From Lamellibrachia columna (lineage: Eukaryota; Annelida; Polychaeta; Sabellida; Siboglinidae), in the NCBI GenBank assembly GCA_963662155.1, contig OY759271.1, forward strand, positions 41,613,000-41,676,999: 64,000 nucleotides of DNA. The letters are read 5' to 3'. The position numbers and the translations under genes are program-made. The notes below the pieces were generated by a model, which searched no databases, was not told the DNA's origin, and saw only the letters and a program-made list of their open reading frames with translations. Shown here piece after piece: positions 46,814 to 58,560 of this stretch; position 1 is the stretch's first letter, and each line of letters starts with the position of its first letter.

Positions 46814-48141
46814 ACAGTGACTAATGGAATGAGTGACCAGTGGTCAGTAGTCAGATGTAACACACAGTGACTAATGGAATGAGTGACCAGTGGTCAGATG
46901 TAACACACAGTGGCTAATGGAATGTGTGACCAGTGGTCAGATGTAACACAATGACTAATGGAATGTGTGACCAGTGGTCGGATGTAACACACAGTGGCTA
47001 ATGGAATGTGTGACCAGTGGTCGGATGTAACACACAATGACTAATGGAATGTGTGACCAGTGGTCGGATGTAACACAGTGACTAATGGAATGTGTGACCA
47101 GTGGTCAGATGTAACACAGTGACTAATGGAATGTGTGACCAGTGGTCAGATGTAACACAGTGACTAATGGAATGTGTGACCAGTGGTCGGATCTAACACA
47201 CAGTGACTAATGGAATGTGTGACCAGTGGTCGGATGTAACACACAGTGACTAATGGAATGTGTGACCAGTGGTCGGATGTAACACAATGACTAATGGAAT
47301 GTGTGACCAGTGGTCGGATGTAACACACAATGACTAATGGAATGTGTGACCAGTGGTCGGATGTAACACAGTGACTAATGGAATGTGTGACCAGTGGTCG
47401 GATGTAACACACAATGACTAATGGAATGTGACCAGTGGTCGGATCTAACACACAGTGACTAATGGAATGTGTGACCAGTGGTCGGATGTAACACACAGTG
47501 ACTAATGGAATGTGTGACCAGTGGTCGGATGTAACACAATGACTAATGGAATGTGTGACCAGTGGTCGGATGTAACACACAATGACTAATGGAATGTGTG
47601 ACCAGTGGTCGGATGTAACACAGTGACTAATGGAATGTGTGACCAGTGGTCGGATGTAACACACATCGACTACTGGAATGTGTGACCAGTGGTCGGATGT
47701 AACACACAATGACTAATGGAATGTGTGACCAGTGGTCGGATGTAACACAGTGACTACTGGAATGTGTGACCAGTGGTCGGATGTAACACACAGCGACTAC
47801 TGGAATGTGTGACCAGTGGTCGGATGTAACACAGTGACTACTGGAATGTGTGACCAGTGGTCGGATGTAACACACATCGACTACTGGAATGTGTGACCAG
47901 TGGTCGGATGTAACACACATCGACTAATGGAATGTGTGACCAGTGGTCGGATGTAACACACAATGACTAATGGAATGTGTGACCAGTGGTCGGATGTAAC
48001 ACACAGTGGCTAATGGAATGTGTGACCAGTGGTCCAATGTAACACAGTGACTAATGGAATGTGTGACCGGTGGTCGGATGTAACACACAGTGACTGACGG
48101 AATGTGTGACCAGTGGCCCAATACAACACAGTGACTGACGG
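46814..48141 (+). repeat. ~42-bp minisatellite, about 30 copies, hairpin-forming
   Basis: The unit contains TGACTAATGGAATGTGTGAC followed by CAGTGGTCGGATGTAACACA. GACCAGTGGTC in each unit is a perfect inverted repeat around a central G. Unit length varies by 2-3 bp at the ACACA end, so no single frame is kept for the whole array. Higher-order repetition is visible: about 47190-47390 and 47440-47640 match almost exactly, including the rare GGATCTAACAC variant. Confidence 0.95.
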
Positions 48142-48421
48142 GACGAATTTGCAATAATCAGCTGCGAACACTTAAAATTACAAAAGGAATGTGCTGACTA
48201 TAGCCAGGTGTTAACCCTTTCGCTTAAAGTTGCCACGTATCAGCCATGTTGCTACCGGGCAGTGAAAAATTATGTTTAATTGTATTGCACGAAATTACTT
48301 TTACTCTGTAGTTGACCTAGTTTAAAAGATGGTCCGTCATCCGGTTGATGACAGCGTCATTGACCAGGATGCATTTGTTAATATTTAGTTACAGGAATTT
48401 CCAGTGTTTCTAACTTGTGAC

Positions 48422-49416
48422 ACTTGCTAGTTCAGGTGTTGCTGGTTCAGGTGTTGCTGGTTCAATATTGCTGGTTCAGGTGTTCTGATCATGAGATCAG
48501 GGGAGGTGTCTAACAGCCACGTGTTGAGACTTACACTACACCCGAGGGGAAGTGTCTAATAGCCGGGTAGTGAGACTTACACTATACCTGAGGGGAGGTG
48601 TCTATAACTGCCGAGTGTTGTCACTTATACTACCCCTGAGGGGAGGCGTCTAACAGCCAGGTGTTGACTTACACTACACCTGAGGGGAGGTGTCTATAAC
48701 AGCCAGGTGTTGAGACTTACACTACACCTGAGGGGAGGTGTCTATAACACCTAAGGGGAGGTGTCTATAACAGCCAGGTGTTGAGATTTACACTACACCT
48801 GAGTGGAGGTGTCTAACAGCCGAGGTGTTAAGACTTACACTACACCTGAGGGGAGGTGTCTATAACAGCCAGGTGTTGAGACTTACACTACACCTGAGGG
48901 GAGGTGTCTATAACACCTAAGGGGAGGTGTCTATAACAGCCAGGTGTTGAGATTTACACTACACCTGAGCGGAGGTGTCTAACAGCCAAGGTGTTGAGAC
49001 TTACACTACACCTGAGGGGAGGTGTCTATAACAGCCGAGGTGTTGAGACTTCCACTACACCTGAGGGGAGGTGTCTAACAGCCGGGTGTTGACTTACACT
49101 ACATCTGATGGGAGGTGTCTATAACAGCCAGGTGTAGCTGGGTGTTGAGACTTACACTACACCTGAGGGGAGGTGTCTATAACACCTAAGGGGAGGTGTC
49201 TATAACAGCCAGGTGTTGAGATTTACACTACACCTGAGGGGAGGTATCTATAACAGCCAGGTGTTGAGACTTACACTACACCTGAGTGGAGGTGTCTAAC
49301 AGCTGAGGTGTTGAGAGTTACACTACACCTGAGGGGAGGTGTCTATAACAGCCAGTGTTGAGACTTACACTACACCTGAGGGGAGATATCTATAACAGCC
49401 GAGTGTTGAGACTTAC
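48422..49416 (-). repeat. ~48-bp minisatellite carrying copies of a HIPK splice donor, about 18 copies
   Basis: On the - strand the unit includes CCTCAGGTGTAGTGTAAGTC then TCAACACCTGGCTGTTATAG and ACACCTCC. The exon ending at 49417 finishes CCTCAGTCTCTGT|GTAAGTCTCAACAC, so its donor is the end of the first, diverged unit. About eleven intronic units keep a perfect GTAAGT. Others read GTAAAT, GTAACT or GGAAGT. The far end (48422-48490) changes to a short GGTTCAGGTGTTGCT repeat. Confidence 0.93.
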
Positions 49417-49618
49417 ACAGAGACTGAGGGAAGGTGTCAGCAGCACCAGGCAGTGCCCCAAACTGTGGTACACTGGCGTGTTGCGGCTGCAGCGGCTGTG
49501 AGAGGTGGCTGGCCGGCTGGTACTGGATGTATGTGCCTGCCTGCAGGGGCTGCTGCATGTACTGTAGCTCTGCTGACGGCTGCGCGTTCGCATTCGATGC
49601 CAACAGCTGGGACGACAT
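49417..49618 (-). CDS. HIPK: HIPK exon: Gln/Ala-rich QYMQQPLQ segment
   Basis: This 202-nt exon (phase 0 in, 1 out) lies between TTGTTGCAG|ATG and CTCTGT|GTAAGT. It reads MSSQLLASNANAQPSAELQY, MQQPLQAGTYIQYQPASHLS and on to FGALPGAADTFPQSL. It occupies the low-complexity region between the 'TFNNQL..HNQ' and 'MENAVPIV' blocks of vertebrate HIPKs, where sequence is not conserved. The donor lies in the first unit of a long minisatellite. Confidence 0.87.
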
Positions 49619-49718
49619 CTGCAACAACAGGCGAGGTCAGACCACAACAAACAAACCACTTGTCTGGCTACAATGTGGCAACATTTAAGGGAGTGTACAT
49701 CGATGTTCAATAGTTAAA

Positions 49719-50048
49719 GGTCCCTCATCAATTACATTTTTTGCTTGTCTCATTTAAGAATCATTTCGCAAAAACAAACCTGCCTAGTATCCATGACGAC
49801 ACACTGACTCGTTTGTAGATAGGTTTTATTTAGTTTTGTTGAAATCATCAGACAAACTAGTAAATTATTTTTGACCAGATCCGGTAATAATTCAACAAAA
49901 CTGGTCCAGCTTTTCACACTTTTTCAAATTACCCTAGTTAACAATCAACGTCAATTCTTTCGATGATTTTAACAAAAGTATGCACACTTTTATTAAACCG
50001 ACTGCAATATTACTTAAACTGTTCATGCACTACATTTAAACATCAACA
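49719..50048 (+). repeat. Interspersed repeat family X, copy 2
   Basis: The second copy of the repeat at 20444-20890, in the same window orientation but in the other gene. It shares TCAATTCTTTCGATGATTT exactly. It ends about 25 bp before the donor-side edge of the next HIPK exon (50073). Confidence 0.6.
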
Positions 50049-50072
50049 TCAATGTCATGCGATAGCACTGAC

Positions 50073-50238
50073 CTGGTTAGTGAGGGAGTTGATGTGGTTG
50101 TTGAAGGTGAAAGTGATGTTGGCCGAGGTGGAAGGCAGGTAGCTCGCCATCAGTCCCGCACTCGGCCGATTCAGACCATCGTAGACGGTCAGGTTGGGTC
50201 GCCGGCAGATCTCCATCGCCTGCACGCTCTGCTTGACA
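50073..50238 (-). CDS. HIPK: HIPK exon: VKQSVQAMEICRR / ITFTFNNH segment
   Basis: This 166-nt exon (phase 2 in, 0 out) lies between CCTCGCAG|T and AACCAG|GTCAGT. It reads VKQSVQAMEICRRPNLTVYD and STSANITFTFNNHINSLTNQ. It is colinear with human HIPK '[20 protein letters not shown]...[20 protein letters not shown]'. This is the conserved stretch just after the kinase domain, at the start of the homeodomain-interacting region. Confidence 0.95.
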
Positions 50239-50261
50239 CTGCGAGGATAAACACACAGGTG

Positions 50262-50352
50262 AGTGAGGTAACAGTCACGACATACAGGTGACAGTCACAA
50301 CATACAGTCACGACATACAGGTGACAGTCACAACATACAGTCACGACATACA
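50262..50352 (+). repeat. Short tandem repeat CAGTCACGACATACAGGTGA
   Basis: About four partial units next to, but not including, the acceptor at 50239. Confidence 0.75.
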
Positions 50353-51178
50353 GGTCACAATTTCATTACACCTTGTTTAGTCATTATTCATTCTACATAA
50401 CAGCTGTTTTCAGAATAAATAAAAATGTATCTCCGGATTTAGGTAAAGAAGATACAAGTCAAACCAGGGTCCAAACTAAATCAGTAGAATCATTATTTCC
50501 TTATATGCTATTTATAGATAATGGCCATTTTAGATAACGGCTGTCAATATTATTGCCTACACATTTTTCATGCTGATATGGCAATTATATTTGCATTCAT
50601 AGACAGATGAGTCATAATCTAAATACAGGCCACAGTCACAGTAAGTACAGATAGAGGTCAATTTAAATAGGTCATGATTACAGTACACACAGGTCATATT
50701 TACAACACACAGTTCACAGTCATACTAATTAAGGACAGTAATAAATGTAATGAAAAAGGAGGAAAGACAGACTACTAGAGATTAGTCATGACCAGCATTC
50801 TGACCTGGACTGACCTGGACTGACCACTTCTGGCTGATTCTTGACTATTAGTGCACTGAGGGGGTGAACTAGTACTTAATAAACCCAGCTTACACAAGTG
50901 TGTACAGGCGTTGTTTACATGGTTCAGATAATATCTAAGTGTGAATAATTCACAAATATGTAGTTCAATTGCTGCACCAACATTGTGGCATTCATTCGGT
51001 TGGCGTTAGGTCAGCTGGAAACATTTACTGTTTGAGATTACGTAACTGTTTCATTTTGATGTCATCTCAGCTCGGGTTACCAAATTTTTAGGCGCTATAG
51101 AAATTGTCTTTTTATTAAGATGGTTTCATGAGGCTGATATGAGACCTGAGGCTGTGCAAGCTGTGAGACGTCACTTAC

Positions 51179-51363
51179 GTGCTACAGTGTGCATAGTCGA
51201 CAAGGTGGGAAAGGGAGATGAACGGGTGGTTGAGCGCCTCCCCTGGGGTGATGCGCCGCTCCTGGTCAAGAGTCAACATGCGCTTGAGCAGGTCGATGAA
51301 CTCTCTCCGATCCACTTTCTCCGCCATCAGTTCACTTCCTTCCAGGTTCGTTGGCACGTTGAT
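51179..51363 (-). CDS. HIPK: HIPK exon: kinase domain C-terminal end (subdomain XI)
   Basis: This 185-nt exon (phase 0 in, 2 out) lies between TAACAG|ATC and AGCAC|GTAAGT. It reads [40 protein letters not shown] and [19 protein letters not shown]. The Arg of 'RRITP' is the invariant subdomain XI Arg. It matches '[42 protein letters not shown]' of HIPK2 at most positions. Its acceptor and first seven bases are the first unit of a 34-bp minisatellite. Confidence 0.96.
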
Positions 51364-51550
51364 CTGTTACACACCGTTACATGTGTTACATGTTGATCTG
51401 TTACACACCGTTACAAGTGTTACACGTTGATCCGTTACACACCATTACATGTGTTACATGTTGATCTATTACACACCGTTACATGTGTTACATGTTGATC
51501 TGTTACACACCATTACATGTGTTACACGTTGATCTGTTACACACCGTTAA
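51355..51550 (-). repeat. 34-bp minisatellite copying a HIPK splice acceptor, about 6 copies
   Basis: On the - strand the unit ends TGTAACAGATCAAC, and the exon starts inside it: GTAACAG|ATCAAC. Four intact copies of GTAACAGATCAAC (the real one at 51357-51369 plus those near 51392, 51495 and 51529) and two altered ones (CGGATC, ATAGATC) are present. Confidence 0.92.
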
Positions 51551-51558
51551 ATTGCCAT

Positions 51559-51775
51559 TTGTCAGTACAAAAAAGAGATGTTTACAGAAAGTCGACTGTC
51601 TGGGACATAGTACAATGTACTCGGTGCTGTCAGTACAAAAAAGAGATGTTTACAGAGAGTTGACTGTCTGGGACATAGTACAATGTACTCGGTGCTGTCA
51701 GTACAAAAAAGAGATGTTTACAGAGAGTCGACTGTCTGGGACATAGTACAATGTACTCGGTGCTGTCAGTACAAA
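51559..51775 (+). repeat. 68-bp tandem repeat, about 3 copies
   Basis: The unit GTCAGTACAAAAAAGAGATG then TTTACAGAGAGTCGACTGTC then TGGGACATAGTACAATGTAC and TCGGTGCT is repeated three times nearly exactly. The overlapping short frames on both strands are artefacts. Confidence 0.93.
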
Positions 51776-51881
51776 AACAAGTGAGGACTGGAGGACAGGA
51801 AGCAGGTGGCAGGGAACACAGGCCAGATAGACCAGCCAAGAAACAATAGCACTGGGTGTAGGAAGGCTACACAATAGGTTA

Positions 51882-52064
<183 letters not shown>

Positions 52065-52116
52065 TCACAGTTACTAGAGATGCATGCATGCATTCACGCA
52101 CACATGTACAAGCACA

Positions 52117-52335
52117 CAAACAACCCATCAGAGTTACTAAACACCACTCTATGTGTGACACTCATGCATGCACCCATGCACGCATGGCATTGCATGCACG
52201 CGTGCACACACACAACCCATGAAGAGCTACTAGACACCACACTGTATCGGTGTGACACTCATGCATGCACACATGGCTTTGCACGCATGCATGTACACGC
52301 ATACACACAACCCATGAATAGTTGCTAGACAACAC
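52117..52335 (+). repeat. ~112-bp imperfect tandem duplication rich in ATGCATGCAC
   Basis: Two to three imperfect copies share GACACTCATGCATGCAC, CACACAACCCATGAA and GCTA.TAGACA.CAC. Confidence 0.75.
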
Positions 52336-52443
52336 TCATCAGCAATTTTTAAAATCACAAACCTATATCCAGATTTTAAAATCTCTAACAAGTTTATTTC
52401 TTCAGACATTCACTGTAAGTAATGCTATGAAAAATCACAGTTA

Positions 52444-52797
<354 letters not shown>

Positions 52798-53452
52798 TTA
52801 ATCATTCTAACCCTTAAGCAGACCTTAATATTCCCACTAAGTGTTGATTGCAGCTGAGTAAATGTAGTTAAATGAGCTGTTCATCAACTAGCTTACCAAC
52901 AAATCAAGTAATCTGAGAGAAAGCTGCTTTATAGGACCTAGAGCTATAGAACAGACATAGAACCCGCAGCACTCAGAACATGAGTGTTAAGCGCGCACCA
53001 TCACTACTGGTGCAAGTGCAATGCTTCTAAAGCAACGGATGCGAAAGGTTTAGTCGCCGTCACTTAGCAGAAATCGGACATGATGGGCATCACGTGACAC
53101 ACTGCCAACTGCATAGATAGTTTCTTGGTGGACACAATCAAGTTAAATAACACGTGATTTTTCAGCATTGGTGCCGTGGATTCAAATGCCAATAACCTTT
53201 CTGATTGAAACACCTACAACCCTGCAGTGTTGTTCTATGGACCACTGGAGCGGCTATCCACAAAACTAAATATTACACCCACTAAAATGTTTGCACATTC
53301 TGAAGGTTTTTATTCATTGTGATCAAATATTTGCTTAAAATATAACATGTTATGTTACATTTTGATGTGCTATATTGACAGTGCACATAAAATACACCCA
53401 AACTAACGCACATGCAGGCGAAATCTCTTAAATTATCTCCGATCACTACTGA

Positions 53453-54472
53453 AACAATTCTCATGGTGACTCTCCCATCATCACTACTGAAACTATTATC
53501 TTATGATGACTCTCCCATCATCACTACTGAAACTATTATCTCATGATGACTATCCCATCATCACTACTGAAACTATTATCTCATGATGACTCTCCTATCA
53601 TCACTACTGAAACTATTATCTCATGACTCTCCCATCATCACTACTGAAACTATTATCTCATGATGACTCTCCCATCATCACTACTGAAACTATTATCTTA
53701 TGATGACTCTCCCATCATCACTACTGAAACAATTATCTTATGATGACTCTCCCATCATCACTACTGAAAATATTATCTCATGACTCTCCCATCATCACTA
53801 CTGAAACTATTATCTCATGATGACTCTCCCATCATCACTACTGAAACTATTATCTCATGATGACTCTCCCATCATCACTACTGAAACTATTATCTTATCA
53901 TGACTCTCCCATCATCACTACTGAAACAATTATCTCATGATGACTCTCCCATCATCACTACTGAAACTATTATCTCATGATGACTCTCCCATCATCGCTA
54001 CTGAAACTATTATCTCATGATGACTCTCCCATCATCACTACTGAAACTATTATCTCATGATGACTCTCCCATCATCACTACTGAAACTATTATCTTAAGA
54101 TGACTCTCCCATCATCACTACTGAAACTATTATCTTATGATGACTCTCCTATCATAACTACTGAAACTATTATCTTATGATGACTCTCCCATCATCACTA
54201 CTGAAACTATTATCTCATGATGACTCTCCCATCATCACTACTGAAACTATTTTCTCATGATGACTATCCCATCATCACTACTGAAACTATTATCTCATGA
54301 CTCTCCCATCATCACTACTGAAACTATTATCTCATGATGACTCTCCCATCATCACTACTGAAACTATTATCTCATGATGACTCCTCCATCATCACTACTG
54401 AAACTATTATCTCATGACTCTCCCATCATCACTACTGAAACTATTATTTCATGATGACTCTCCCATCATCGG
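53453..54472 (+). repeat. 40-bp minisatellite, about 25 copies
   Basis: The unit ACTATTATCTCATGATGACT followed by CTCCCATCATCACTACTGAA varies mainly by a TGA deletion (37-bp units) and CTCATGA/CTTATGA. It is highly homogeneous, so recently amplified. Confidence 0.96.
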
Positions 54473-55302
54473 ATCATGCACATCACTGTTTACTTGTCAA
54501 GACTATCACAATGAACTGACAACGACATGGCAATGTATTCATTCCCATTAACTCTGTGTTCTGTGCTGATGCCATAAGCGATTAGCCAATATAAATTGTG
54601 GCAGAGCTAATGCCTGACATCAGAGAATGCAGGAAACATCACTGTGACATTTTAACAGGTGACACAAGATATCCTGCACAATATCAATATCGTAGCCAGG
54701 CGCAGGATACCACAAGTTCTAATAATCAGCTATCAACACAATGCACCGGACAGAGAACACACAGATATAATGAGCCATGGTGATACGTGTCAACACAGAT
54801 CTAGGCACTGCAGTAACTGTCTTCTATTTCTTTTGTTTCCATCACATCAGACCACCACCGGCAGAAATGATGGAGCAACTGAAAATATGCTTCCGGAAAC
54901 TCATCGAGGATATTCTCCACGAGGTATTCAAAAAAGTACAACTATATTCCCAATGTTCAGTTTTTTTAATAAAAGTCAATAAAAAATAAAGCAGTTTCAC
55001 TAATTTGTAAAAATTAAAACTACACAAATATAGATCTATTATATAAACACAATCTTCTTATTTCTATGGATTAGATGGAAAATCCTATGTGACAACAGCA
55101 TGTGAGACCTGCAGCAAGTTTGTATCAAGACTCAGATGGTTCTAACATTATATCATTGTAATCATAAATAAAGGACAGGGCAAATTCCAAGCATCAGGTA
55201 CAAAACTCCAGATTTGAAACACACATTGACACAAACTGTTTCTTGGAACCATGGTATCCTACACAAGACACTACATATGCATCATCAATCTGCACCAATA
55301 CA

Positions 55303-55482
55303 GATCCCAAGAACCCCCCAGAACCCCCCACCCCCATGGCAGTCATGGATCCCAAGAACACCCCACGACCATGGCAGTCACGGATCCCAAGAACCCCCCA
55401 CCCCCATGGCAGTCATGGATCCCAAGAACCCCCCACCCCCATGGCAGTCACGGATCCCATGAACCCCCATGACCATGGCAGT
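55303..55482 (+). repeat. 35-bp C-rich minisatellite, about 5 copies
   Basis: The unit CCAAGAACCCCCCACCCCCA then TGGCAGTCATGGATC contains an NcoI-like CCATGG and a BamHI-like GGATCC in each copy. Confidence 0.92.
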
Positions 55483-56761
55483 CACACACGCTAACCTGTT
55501 TCTAATAAGTCACTGAAGCCTGTGAAAGGTCGTGTTGTGATTTTTCATTATGTCACCATTCAACAAGTCATCAAAGTGATGTCTCCAGCTCTGTGTTGAC
55601 GTCACGCGATTGTTTAGTAAGACATTTAAAACAAGGTCTTAAAGGTTAGCGTCTCTGATAAAGTAGAAGCAATAAGGATACAATAACAGAGAGGTTATCT
55701 AATACTGACATAAACGCCTCCTCAAACTTAAATGTACTTAAGATAAACAACTCACTTCAAAGAGCTACGATCAGATTCAAAGTTCACAAAACTTGACGTA
55801 ATGGAACTACTAAAAACAGTTACATTTATTTAAATAAATCCAATGATACTGTTGCCAAACTTGGAGTGAGAAACATGTTTGGTGGTCGATCTGCATGCAG
55901 TAATGACAGTCACATGGTACATGTAGCTAACAAAGCGATAGTCTCGTTACCCACAACTGCCTGTGGTTGACAACATGACTTCCTCTGTGGACACAGGCAG
56001 ACGTCTTACTGCTCATCAATGGCTCAGATCAATATGACTGTGACACTACTGCATCGTGTGGACACTACAGGTAACCGGACACTACACTGCACCGATCACT
56101 ACACTACACTGGCTGTTGTGGCCACAGACCAGTTAGGATCCATCCGCCACTACCGACATAAAGAGTCCCAAAGAAAGCGGGGATTACATGTCATGCGTGC
56201 GTGAATTGTTTTCGAGCACTTTTGCATTGGTTAAAGAAATAAATAAAGTAAATGTTTTCTGCACTACTCTATTGGATCTTTCAACTGACGGCGATGAACA
56301 GATGCTGAGTGGCTGTTCTGTAGAATGCACCAACAAAATCAGACAGCTTTGGGTTTGCTTTTTTAATGATGTGTTCTTTTACGACAGGCCGAATTTCTGG
56401 CATTGACTACATTCACCATTTAAATCCAAACTATCCCTACATGGAGCGACTTGTTATATATGATTGTCATGGCAATTCAATTAGCTATACAGTAGTGGCA
56501 ATTGTTGATTATTGGTCAATATAATTTTACGGAGATTTTCGCAGTTTTTAATGATGAATTATCATAATCTACGATTGCTGCAATGTTTTAGTTTTAGCAA
56601 CGAATCTTTGTCAGATGTTGACGATTGAAACAACAATGATGCTGGCGAACTTAGCCAGAGCCACCGAGGCGAAATGGACACGGACAGTGGAAGTATTTTC
56701 TATCACTATTCGGAAGTCAGTGATGATGATAGTGATGGTGTAAACTGAGGATGAGCTGCGC

Positions 56762-56884
56762 GCTGTACTATCACTGTACTATCACTGAACTATAACTGTA
56801 CTATAACTGTACTATCACTGTACTATCACTGTACTATCACTGTACTATCACTGTACTATCACTGTACTATCACTGTACTATCAA
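56762..56884 (+). repeat. 11-bp tandem repeat ACTATCACTGT
   Basis: About eleven copies with slight variation (ACTATAACTGT). Confidence 0.93.
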
Positions 56885-57488
56885 TGTTAGATGATTCATT
56901 GTTGCCAGAGTTTGATTTTTTAAGAAGGAAAAGGTGTCTGTGAATATGAATCTGTGCAAAGTTTGATTGGAATCAGCCCAGTAGTGATGGATGTGTTAGC
57001 AAATATACAAATAAACACTTCTGTCATATATGTATAAAATACAGAAAAATAACTTGTTCACTTTCTTATACTCACAAAATGTACTTGATATTGTATTTTA
57101 TATATCATATTATACTCCTGTAGAATGATCAACATGAGTAGTTTACAGTAAATATTTACATTGGTATACAACTGTGTTTAGCAACTGCAAAAACATTGAA
57201 ATCGTGGTGGCCATTTTGGATTGCTGGTTACCATGACGACAAAATGCAAAATCATATGGCTCATTTTACTCGCTGATTATTGTACTTTCAGAATATATAA
57301 TATATTCATAAAATAATTTTTTTTTTAAACTTGACGTGATGCAGTTGATTTTCTTGCATATTCACTGGGAATGCAGTATTGAGTGGTCACAGCAGACCAG
57401 GGCTGTGCAAGTTTAAAGAAAATTGCTGGAAAAATTTTCTATGGCACCTAGGAGTGGCCACCACTGGCAAAGGTAACGTGTGTGTCCA

Positions 57489-57577
57489 CAGCAAGACACT
57501 GTCACAGTGAGGCTTGTTTAAGACACCGTCACAGTGAGGCTTGTTCAAGACACTGTCACAGTGAGGCTTGTTCAAGA
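57489..57577 (+). repeat. 27-bp tandem repeat, about 3 copies
   Basis: The unit CACAGTGAGGCTTGTTCAAG ACACTGT is repeated three times. Confidence 0.9.
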
Positions 57578-57854
57578 CCACAGAACACACTAATTCAATG
57601 CAATGATCTACTGCATGCTATCTACGTCTCAAGATCCAGTCTTCTATCTAGACCAGTGCAACTCTGGCCCACTACTAGTACTGGAGTGAGGTGAGGTTAA
57701 CTCTGTCGGCCTCTGCCACAAAGGTAGCCCTCAGCCTGCCCCACTGGCCTCATGGATTCTATGGACCATCTGAGGCCACATGATGTTGACTGTTAGTGAA
57801 AGAACAATGGCCAGGATGTGACCTGATCCCTCCCTATCTCAGTGCCCAGGTAAC

Positions 57855-58408
57855 ACCACACTGTTGTCTCTGGCATATCTAGCATGGTCACATCACACTG
57901 TTGTCTCTGGCATATCTAGCATGGTAACATCACACTGTGGTCTCTGACATATCTAGCATGGTAACATCACACTGTGGTCTCCGACATATCTAGCGTGGTA
58001 ACATCACACTGTGGTCTCCGACATATCTAGCATGGTAACATCACACTGTGGTCTCCGACATATCTAGCGTGGTAACATCACACTGTGGTCTCCGACATAT
58101 CTAGCGTGGTAACATCACACTGTGGTCTCTGACATATCTAGCATGGTAACATCACACTGTGGTCTCTGACATATCTAGCATGGTAACATCACACTGTGGT
58201 CTCTGACATATCTAGCATGGTAACATCACACTGTGGTCTCTGACATATCTAGCGTGGTAACATCACACTGTGGTCTCTGACATATCTAGCATGGTAACAT
58301 CACACTGTGGTCTCTGACATATCTAGCATGGTAACATCACACTGTGGTCTCTGACATATCTAGCGTGGTAACATCACACTGTGGTCTCTGACATATCTAG
58401 CATGGTAA
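57855..58408 (+). repeat. 37-bp minisatellite, about 15 copies
   Basis: The unit GGTAACATCACACTGTGGTC followed by TCTGACATATCTAGCAT has variants CCGACA and AGCGT. The array ends about 150 bp before the Mutator-like element. Confidence 0.95.
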
Positions 58409-58552
58409 CACAACCAAGCAACAGTGAACAGACACCAAAGTAACAAATGACACTTAGGACTTAACAAGTGGTTATCCACCAGTGGAGCGGCTGAAGTCTA
58501 AAGGGGTATTCGGACATTTCATCAACAGACTTTTCACCAACCAGTGAGGGGT

Positions 58553-58560
58553 GGCACACT
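58553..58560 (+). repeat. Target-site duplication, left copy (GGCACACT)
   Basis: Identical to 59663-59670 and directly adjoining the left TIR. Confidence 0.85.

Noticed and set aside
47164..48154. Antisense frames with CYIRPLVTHSISHCVTSDHWSHIP repeats
   Set aside because: By-product of the 42-bp minisatellite; unit length changes shift the frame, and there are no signs of translation.
53453..54472. Regular 40-bp repeats resembling a CRISPR array
   Set aside because: No unique spacers; the units are directly adjoining and the host is a eukaryote. It is a minisatellite. The same holds for 22.0-23.0 kb.
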